Shown: positions 13,275 to 17,242 of the stretch, piece after piece | Numbering within the stretch: position 1 is the first letter of the stretch | How the letters are laid out: each line of letters opens with the position of its first letter | NCBI GenBank assembly: GCA_958403395.1 | Contig: CATXXF010000040.1 | Coordinates: 1 to 17,242 of the forward strand | From: an uncultured Collinsella sp. | Lineage (GTDB): Bacteria; Actinomycetota; Coriobacteriia; Coriobacteriales; Coriobacteriaceae | Length of the DNA: 17,242 bases | Direction: 5' to 3' | Position numbers and translations under genes: made by a program | Notes under the pieces: model-generated | Told to the model about the DNA's origin: nothing | The model's database searches: none | Seen by the model: the letters and a program-made list of their open reading frames with translations, nothing else

Positions 13275-13315
13275 AGGCCGCCGTAAGGGGAGTGCTCCTT
13301 GCGGCGGCTTTGCTG
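13275..13315. terminator. Bidirectional terminator between convergent genes
   Basis: GCCGCCGTAAGG (13277-13288) pairs with CCTTGCGGCGGC (13297-13308), a 12-bp stem with one G-U and an 8-nt loop, followed by TTTGCTGTT on the plus strand. The reverse strand has weaker CCTTCATCTT after the stem. It sits between the membrane-protein gene and panE, which converge. Confidence 0.78.
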
Positions 13316-13344
13316 TTAAGGCTGTTGAATGCGGCGCGTCGGCG

Positions 13345-14259
13345 CTACCAACTTTTCTCGATATCGCGAATGCGTCGATAGAGCCATTCGTTTTGCGGTG
13401 CCTGGATATCGTGTTTGGCTGCGAGGCGGCAGATGGTGCCCGCGAACTCATCAACCTCGGTTTTGCGCCTTGCGATGCGGTCTTGAGCCATCGAGGGCAT
13501 ACCGGCGGGGTCGATTCCCTCGATGAGGTGCACCATTTGCGTCAGGTCTGCCTCGGTCAGTTCAACGCCCTCGGCGTTGGCGACCGCAAGCGTTTCGCGC
13601 ATGGCGGAGACAAAACAGCGGCGCTGCTCGGAGCCCGGCTCCGTGGCGCTTCCGTAGGTCCCGCCGTAGGCCATGCAGGTCTGGTTGATGCCGTCGTTGA
13701 GCATGAGTTTGGCCCACATGCGGTGCGCAATGTCGCTCTCGACGGTATGGGCGATGCCGCAGCGCGTATAGAGCTCGTCGATGGCGGTAACGGTTGCGGG
13801 CTTGGTGCCCGCTGCCGCGCCAAAGCGGATTTCGCCCGCATTGGTAAAGGTGAGCGCGCCGTTGAGGAACACGGCGTCCATGCCCTGGCAGATACCAAGA
13901 ACGGTATGCTCCCAGCCAAAGCGTTCGGCAATCTTTTGCTCGCTCGTAATGCCGTTGCACAGCGAGGCGATGAGCGTGTTGGGCCCCACGACACGCTCCA
14001 TAGTCTTGAGTGCTTGGTCGAGACCGGTGGTCTTGACCGTCAGGATGACCAGATCGGCGGGCGCTGCCTCGCTGGCACGGACGGACGTGAGATCGCAAGG
14101 CTTTCCGTTGACGGTGAGCGCATCGCCCGCGTGACGCTCAAAACGGGCGTCATCCATAACGTATTGGACGGCGTCATTGCCGAGGGCCTTGGCAATCATG
14201 CTGCCGTAGAGCAGGCCGACGCCGCCCTTGCCGATAAAGGTGACCTTGTTGATCTGCAT
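13345..14259 (-). CDS. panE: 2-dehydropantoate 2-reductase (ketopantoate reductase family)
   Basis: NADPH-dependent reductase converting ketopantoate to pantoate for coenzyme A synthesis. The 304-residue protein has the nucleotide-binding motif FIGKGGVGLLYG (9-18), the ASLCNGI segment (98-104), the catalytic-type lysine Lys184 in HRMWAKLMLNDGINQ, and the C-terminal PSMAQDRIARRKTEVDEF (255-272) with conserved Ser256 and Glu268. Length and order are typical. ATG 14259 is favoured because GGGGAG lies 9 nt upstream; ATG 14268 abuts that site. Family members also include reductases of other 2-oxo acids, and no other pantothenate gene is nearby, so the exact substrate is likely rather than certain. 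Confidence 0.87.
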   Translation of the reverse strand: MQINKVTFIGKGGVGLLYGSMIAKALGNDAVQYVMDDARFERHAGDALTVNGKPCDLTSVRASEAAPADLVILTVKTTGLDQALKTMERVVGPNTLIASLCNGITSEQKIAERFGWEHTVLGICQGMDAVFLNGALTFTNAGEIRFGAAAGTKPATVTAIDELYTRCGIAHTVESDIAHRMWAKLMLNDGINQTCMAYGGTYGSATEPGSEQRRCFVSAMRETLAVANAEGVELTEADLTQMVHLIEGIDPAGMPSMAQDRIARRKTEVDEFAGTICRLAAKHDIQAPQNEWLYRRIRDIEKSW

Positions 14260-14278
14260 GTGAATCATCTCCCCATAT

Positions 14279-14305
14279 AAAAGGCGCCCGCGTAAGGGGG
14301 CGCCT
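14279..14305 (-). terminator. Terminator-like hairpin in the panE leader
   Basis: AGGCGCCC (14282-14289) and GGGCGCCT (14298-14305) form an 8-bp stem. On the minus strand it is followed by TTTT (14282-14279), so it reads as a terminator only 10 nt before the panE ribosome binding site. It could be an attenuator of panE. A TACAAT (minus 14316-14311) just upstream could be a -10 box, in which case the transcript would begin with this hairpin. Confidence 0.5.
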
Positions 14306-14330
14306 GATGGATTGTATGCTGCCAGGGTGA

Positions 14331-14449
14331 TTGGTGGGTGCGCGGGGCGGCTGTTATAAAAAGAAACTATTGCGCTGTGCGCTTATGCCGCGGGGCAGAC
14401 CGCAAAGACATGCGCGTGGTCATGCCCGGCTCCTTTCATCGGGCTTTTT
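14331..14449 (+). promoter_or_regulatory. Possible promoter and short attenuated leader before the aldo/keto reductase
   Basis: This covers most of the 327-bp panE-reductase gap (14260-14586). TTGGTG (14331-14336) and TTATAA (14354-14359) are 17 bp apart. About 80 nt after the expected start, GCCCG (14424-14428) and CGGGC (14440-14444) form a stem followed by TTTTT (14445-14449), a plausible small terminator. The result would be an ~80-nt RNA or an attenuated leader for the gene at 14587. On the opposite strand the same DNA carries an 18-codon ORF (14423-14367) with AAAGGAG ahead of it, which would instead belong to a panE leader. I cannot decide between the two. Confidence 0.35.
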
Positions 14450-14586
14450 GCTGATGTTAAAGCGGTGCCGTGACGGCTCGATTTCTGCTGCGTTACGATA
14501 CGTTCTCGATTGCGATTCCACGATGTTTCGGCTGCGTGACCATTGTGTTTCGCCTTGCCGGGGCGCTGATGGCGAAGGGAGGGGCC

Positions 14587-15777
14587 GTGCAATACCGTGT
14601 TGACCCCAAAAGTGGTAACCGAATATCCGCTCTGGGTCTGGGCTGCATGAGGTTTCCCGGTGCGCCGGGACACCCCGATGCGAAGACGGCCGATGCCATC
14701 ATCTCCCGTGCGGTGGAGCAGGGGATTAATTATCTGGACACGGCCTATCTCTATCCCGGCAACGAGGCTTGCGTGGGCGCTTCGCTTGAACGCCTGGGCT
14801 TGCGCGACCAGGTTTTGCTCGCAACCAAGCTGCCGCATGCTTCGTGCAAATGCGCGGAGGATTTCGATCGGTTTTTCGACGAGCAGCTGCGCCGCCTGCA
14901 GACCGACCATATCGACTATTACCTCATGCATAACATTACCTCGCCCGCCCAGTGGGAACGTGTGGTGGCGTTGGGCATCGAGGACTGGATCGCGCAGCAA
15001 AAGGCTGCAGGGCGTATTCGTCAGATAGGCTTTTCGTACCACGGCAGCGCGGCGGACTTCCTTACGATGCTCGATGCGTATGAGTGGGACTTTTGCCAGA
15101 TCCAGTACAACTACGCTGGAGAGCGATATCAGGCGGGAACGGCGGGGCTCATGGCCGCCGCCGAGCGAGGTCTCGCGGTGTTTGTGATGGAGCCGCTGCT
15201 GGGCGGGCGTTTAGCGGGCAAGCTGCCGCCACGGGCCCGCGCTGTGCTCGATAGTGCCCGCGACCCGCATTTGTGCACTCCTGCCGCCTGGGGTCTTTCG
15301 TGGGTGTGGAATCATCCCCAGGTGACCATGTTGCTTTCTGGTATGACCGATACCGCGCAGGTGGACGAGAATTCGTCACTGGCAGACCTCGCGTTGCCGA
15401 ATTCGATGACGGCCAACCAGCTCGACACGATTGCGCGCGTGTTGATGGAGTTTGAAAAATCGAATCGCGTGCCCTGCACGGGATGCGGCTATTGCATGCC
15501 GTGCCCTAAAGGCATCAATATCCCTGGATGTTTTGCCGCCTACAACGCAAGCTATGCGCACAGCTGGTTTACGGGGCTGTCTCAATACTTTACGGCGAGC
15601 GCGGTGCGCACAAGCGAGCCCAAGTTGGTGAGCAATTGCGTCAAATGCGGCAAATGCGCGCGGCACTGCCCGCAGCACATCGATATTCCCGAGTGTCTCG
15701 ACGATGTGCGCCGACGTTTCCAGCCTGGTCCCGTGACGGCGGTGCTTAAGGCCTTCGGCAAAACGCGCTCCTCATGA
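14587..15777 (+). CDS. Aldo/keto reductase with C-terminal dual [4Fe-4S] ferredoxin domain
   Basis: Predicted cytosolic oxidoreductase fusing an aldo/keto reductase barrel (about 1-285) to a ferredoxin-like tail; substrate unknown. The catalytic tetrad is Asp51, Tyr56 (LDTAYLYPGNE), Lys81 (ATKLPH) and His115 (YYLMHNI). Two cluster motifs follow: CX2CX2CX3-type groups at Cys297, Cys300, Cys303, Cys306 and at Cys351, Cys354, Cys357, Cys361, the second followed by Pro. These would carry electrons to or from the barrel, common in anaerobes. GTG 14587 gives the family's usual MQYR start and has AAGGGAGG (14575-14582). ATG 14569 and earlier starts are less likely. The stop codon directly abuts the first long hairpin element. 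Confidence 0.9.
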   Translation: MQYRVDPKSGNRISALGLGCMRFPGAPGHPDAKTADAIISRAVEQGINYLDTAYLYPGNEACVGASLERLGLRDQVLLATKLPHASCKCAEDFDRFFDEQLRRLQTDHIDYYLMHNITSPAQWERVVALGIEDWIAQQKAAGRIRQIGFSYHGSAADFLTMLDAYEWDFCQIQYNYAGERYQAGTAGLMAAAERGLAVFVMEPLLGGRLAGKLPPRARAVLDSARDPHLCTPAAWGLSWVWNHPQVTMLLSGMTDTAQVDENSSLADLALPNSMTANQLDTIARVLMEFEKSNRVPCTGCGYCMPCPKGINIPGCFAAYNASYAHSWFTGLSQYFTASAVRTSEPKLVSNCVKCGKCARHCPQHIDIPECLDDVRRRFQPGPVTAVLKAFGKTRSS

Positions 15778-15862
15778 CCCTTTTATAACTTGCGGTGGAA
15801 TAGTTCCTGTTTGCGGCAGAATAGGGGCCAAACAGGAACTATTTCACCGCAACTGAAGGGGG
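15778..15862 (+). ncRNA. Long hairpin leader element, copy 1
   Basis: Arms 15790-15812 and 15830-15852 pair over 23 positions, all Watson-Crick except one G-U, around the loop GCGGCAGAATAGGGGCC (15813-15829). The left flank CCCTTTTATAACT and the lower stem TTGCGGTGGAATA are the same as in copy 2. The outer CCCTT (15778-15782) can pair with AAGGG (15856-15860), which is the ribosome binding site of the next gene. The element begins one base after the reductase stop codon and ends 5 nt before the GTG start at 15868. It is probably a cis-acting RNA; a DNA cruciform or MITE-like repeat is the alternative. Confidence 0.75.
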
Positions 15863-15867
15863 CTGTC

Positions 15868-16887
15868 GTGGGCCATCGGGATTCATGTGATGATTTGCGT
15901 GAGGTTCGTTGGGGCATTTTGGGTGCCGGACACATTTCTCATCGATTTGCATCGTCGCTCAAGAAGGTCGACGGGGCACGGCTGGTGGCTGCGGCCGGCC
16001 GCACTCCTGCACATGTTGAGGAATTTTGCCGAGCGTTTTCGATCGATGCTGCGCATGGCCATGTCTCGGTCGACGATAACGGCAATGCGGCTTATGACGC
16101 GCTGATTGCCGACCCCGATGTCGACGCAATCTACTTGGCTCTTCCGCATGGCATGCATACGCGTTGGGCCTGTCGCGCGCTGCGCGCCGGAAAGGCCGTG
16201 CTGTGCGAAAAGCCGGCCGTTTTGAGTGAGGAAGAGGCTCTCTCGATTGCCTCCACCTCTCGTGAGCGCGGCGTGCTGTTTATGGAGGCGATGAAGAATC
16301 GGTTTTGCCCGATGCGCACTCGCGTGAAGGACTTGCTTGCGTCGGGTGAGCTTGGCCGTATTGTCTCGATTGAAAGCGTGCAAAAGCTCGATTACGGCGA
16401 GCCTCCTTCGGGCTATCTGCTTGATTCGTTGCAGGGCGGCTGTCTATATGACATGGGCTGCTATGCGGTCGGTTGGTTTGAGGATTTGCTCGCGGGCGCG
16501 TGCGAGGTTTCATCCCGTGAAGTTCGCTGGCGTGACGTATCAGGCGGCCGCGTCGATTGGGCCGACGAGATCCGTATGAGCGTCGGCGGTATACCCATTC
16601 ATATGGTGTGCGACGGCAAAGCAACATATGAAAGCCGCTTAACGATTGCCTGTGAGCGGGGCTCGTTGGAAATCGAGCGTCTCCATCGCCCCGAGCTCGC
16701 CCATGTGAAGTACTCCGACGGGCGCACGCTCGAAATAAATGCCCCGTTTGAGGTCGATGATTTCTACGGCGAAATCCAGCATGCGACGCAGCTCATTCAG
16801 GCGGGGAAACTCGAAAGCCCCATCATGTCCCTAGCCGCCACACAGCGCTGTGCGCACATCATCGATGCGATTCGTTTGAAACTTTAG
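15868..16887 (+). CDS. Gfo/Idh/MocA-family oxidoreductase
   Basis: A second NAD(P)-dependent dehydrogenase of this family, 339 residues, acting on an unknown sugar or polyol-like substrate. The Rossmann motif is canonical (VRWGILGAGHISHRF, 13-27), followed by DVDAIYLALPHGMHTRWA and the hallmark CEKPAVLS (Lys115), then FMEAMKNRFCP and the C-terminal sheet domain. The HGMH and MEAM segments recall the dihydrodiol/xylose dehydrogenase-like branch, but I would not assign a substrate. GTG 15868 has AAGGGGG (15856-15862, 5-nt spacer). An open frame reaching back to 15790 runs through the hairpin element and is not credible as coding. Expression may depend on unfolding that hairpin. Confidence 0.9.
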   Translation: MGHRDSCDDLREVRWGILGAGHISHRFASSLKKVDGARLVAAAGRTPAHVEEFCRAFSIDAAHGHVSVDDNGNAAYDALIADPDVDAIYLALPHGMHTRWACRALRAGKAVLCEKPAVLSEEEALSIASTSRERGVLFMEAMKNRFCPMRTRVKDLLASGELGRIVSIESVQKLDYGEPPSGYLLDSLQGGCLYDMGCYAVGWFEDLLAGACEVSSREVRWRDVSGGRVDWADEIRMSVGGIPIHMVCDGKATYESRLTIACERGSLEIERLHRPELAHVKYSDGRTLEINAPFEVDDFYGEIQHATQLIQAGKLESPIMSLAATQRCAHIIDAIRLKL

Positions 16888-16941
16888 GGCGTGGGGCATG
16901 GCACCAGCGCTTGGAATGCCTGGAGGCCTTTGTCCCTGATG

Positions 16942-17030
16942 CCCCTTTTATAACTTGCGGTGGAATACGGTCTGTTTGCGCCAAAATAGGGCACCAATAG
17001 ACCGTATTTCACCGCAACTGATGAGGGGGA
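16942..17030 (+). ncRNA. Long hairpin leader element, copy 2
   Basis: Arms 16955-16976 and 16996-17017 pair over 22 positions with two G-U pairs, around the loop TGCGCCAAAATAGGGCACC (16977-16995). Flank CCCCTTTTATAACT, lower stem and the AATAGGG of the loop match copy 1. The middle of the stem differs from copy 1 on both arms but remains paired. CCCCT (16942-16946) can pair with AGGGG (17024-17028), part of the ribosome binding site of the following gene. Confidence 0.75.
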
Positions 17031-17037
17031 GTTGGAG

Positions 17038-17242
17038 ATGCTGACGATCGGGTGCCATCTTTCGACGACGAAGGGCTATCGGGCGATGGGGGAGACGGCG
17101 TTGTCCATTGGCGCCAATACCTTTGCGTTCTTTACGCGCAACCCGCGCGGTGGCAAGGCAAAAGACCTTGACATGGATGACGTGGCGGCCCTGCGCGAGC
17201 TTATGGAGCAAAACGACTTTGGCCCGCTCGTGGCTCATGCCC
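17038..17242 (+). CDS. nfo: Endonuclease IV (AP endonuclease), N-terminal part
   Basis: Zinc-dependent apurinic/apyrimidinic endonuclease of base-excision repair. Only the first 68 codons are in the window; the family is about 280 residues, so the gene runs off the right edge. The visible part is diagnostic: IGCHLSTTKGYRAMGETA followed by SIGANTFAFFTRNPRGGKAK and ending in LVAHA. The first zinc-site histidine expected in this region is the His of VAHA. ATG 17038 has AGGGGGA (17024-17030) 7 nt upstream. Like the preceding gene it follows a copy of the long hairpin element. Confidence 0.9.
   Translation, partial: MLTIGCHLSTTKGYRAMGETALSIGANTFAFFTRNPRGGKAKDLDMDDVAALRELMEQNDFGPLVAHA

Noticed and set aside
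13393..14280. 295-codon plus-strand ORF opposite panE
   Set aside because: panE has clear family motifs; this frame has none and lacks a start signal.
10317..14434. Similarity between ATGCCGGGCTCC in the metY leader and ATGCCCGGCTCC before the aldo/keto reductase
   Set aside because: Only 12 bases with one mismatch and no agreement in the surrounding fold; probably chance in GC-rich DNA.
1..17242. tRNA, rRNA, CRISPR, insertion sequence or prophage features
   Set aside because: No cloverleaf, spaced direct-repeat array, transposase, integrase or phage gene could be seen on either strand.

Overview
The window looks like ordinary chromosome from a GC-rich, anaerobic Gram-positive bacterium. 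My best guess is a gut actinobacterium of the class Coriobacteriia, close to Collinsella. This rests on GC-rich codon use, strong GGAGG-type ribosome binding sites with frequent GTG/TTG starts, the oxygen-sensitive class III ribonucleotide reductase activase (NrdG), a PerR-type peroxide sensor, an Fe-S aldo/keto reductase and single-copy housekeeping genes. The genus is an inference. I saw no rRNA, tRNA, CRISPR array, transposase or phage gene.

Layout. 1-371: a terminator, a gene-poor stretch and a large inverted repeat leading into nrdG (372-953). 1020-2690: a short folate operon, folE, an HD-domain hydrolase and folB. 2697-4561 (minus): a YgjP-type zinc metallopeptidase and an M19 dipeptidase. 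4682-5692 (plus): a SlyD-like FKBP prolyl isomerase and, 3 bp later, a protein resembling the nickel chaperone UreE, with no urease genes in view. 5774-6571: a Cof-type HAD phosphatase.

6649-10171 is a minus-strand block. In transcription order it holds a LysR regulator, RNase HI, a Gfo/Idh/MocA oxidoreductase, an acylphosphatase and PerR. The LysR gene is divergent from metY (10444-11754). Their shared region has a textbook LysR operator, a matching promoter and a 177-nt leader carrying a 17-codon upstream ORF with a very strong ribosome binding site. Next come a secreted coiled-coil/beta-barrel-like protein (12067-12843), a two-helix membrane peptide (13030-13236), panE on the minus strand (13345-14259), a divergent Fe-S aldo/keto reductase (14587-15777), a second Gfo/Idh oxidoreductase (15868-16887) and the start of endonuclease IV (17038 to the window end).

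The most interesting signal is non-coding. Two copies of a long hairpin, about 85-89 nt, sit directly upstream of the last two genes. Their flanks, lower stem and apical-loop core match. The upper stems differ in sequence but stay paired through compensatory changes, and every non-Watson-Crick pair is a G-U on the plus strand. The base of each hairpin can pair with the ribosome binding site of the gene that follows. This looks like a repeated RNA regulatory element.
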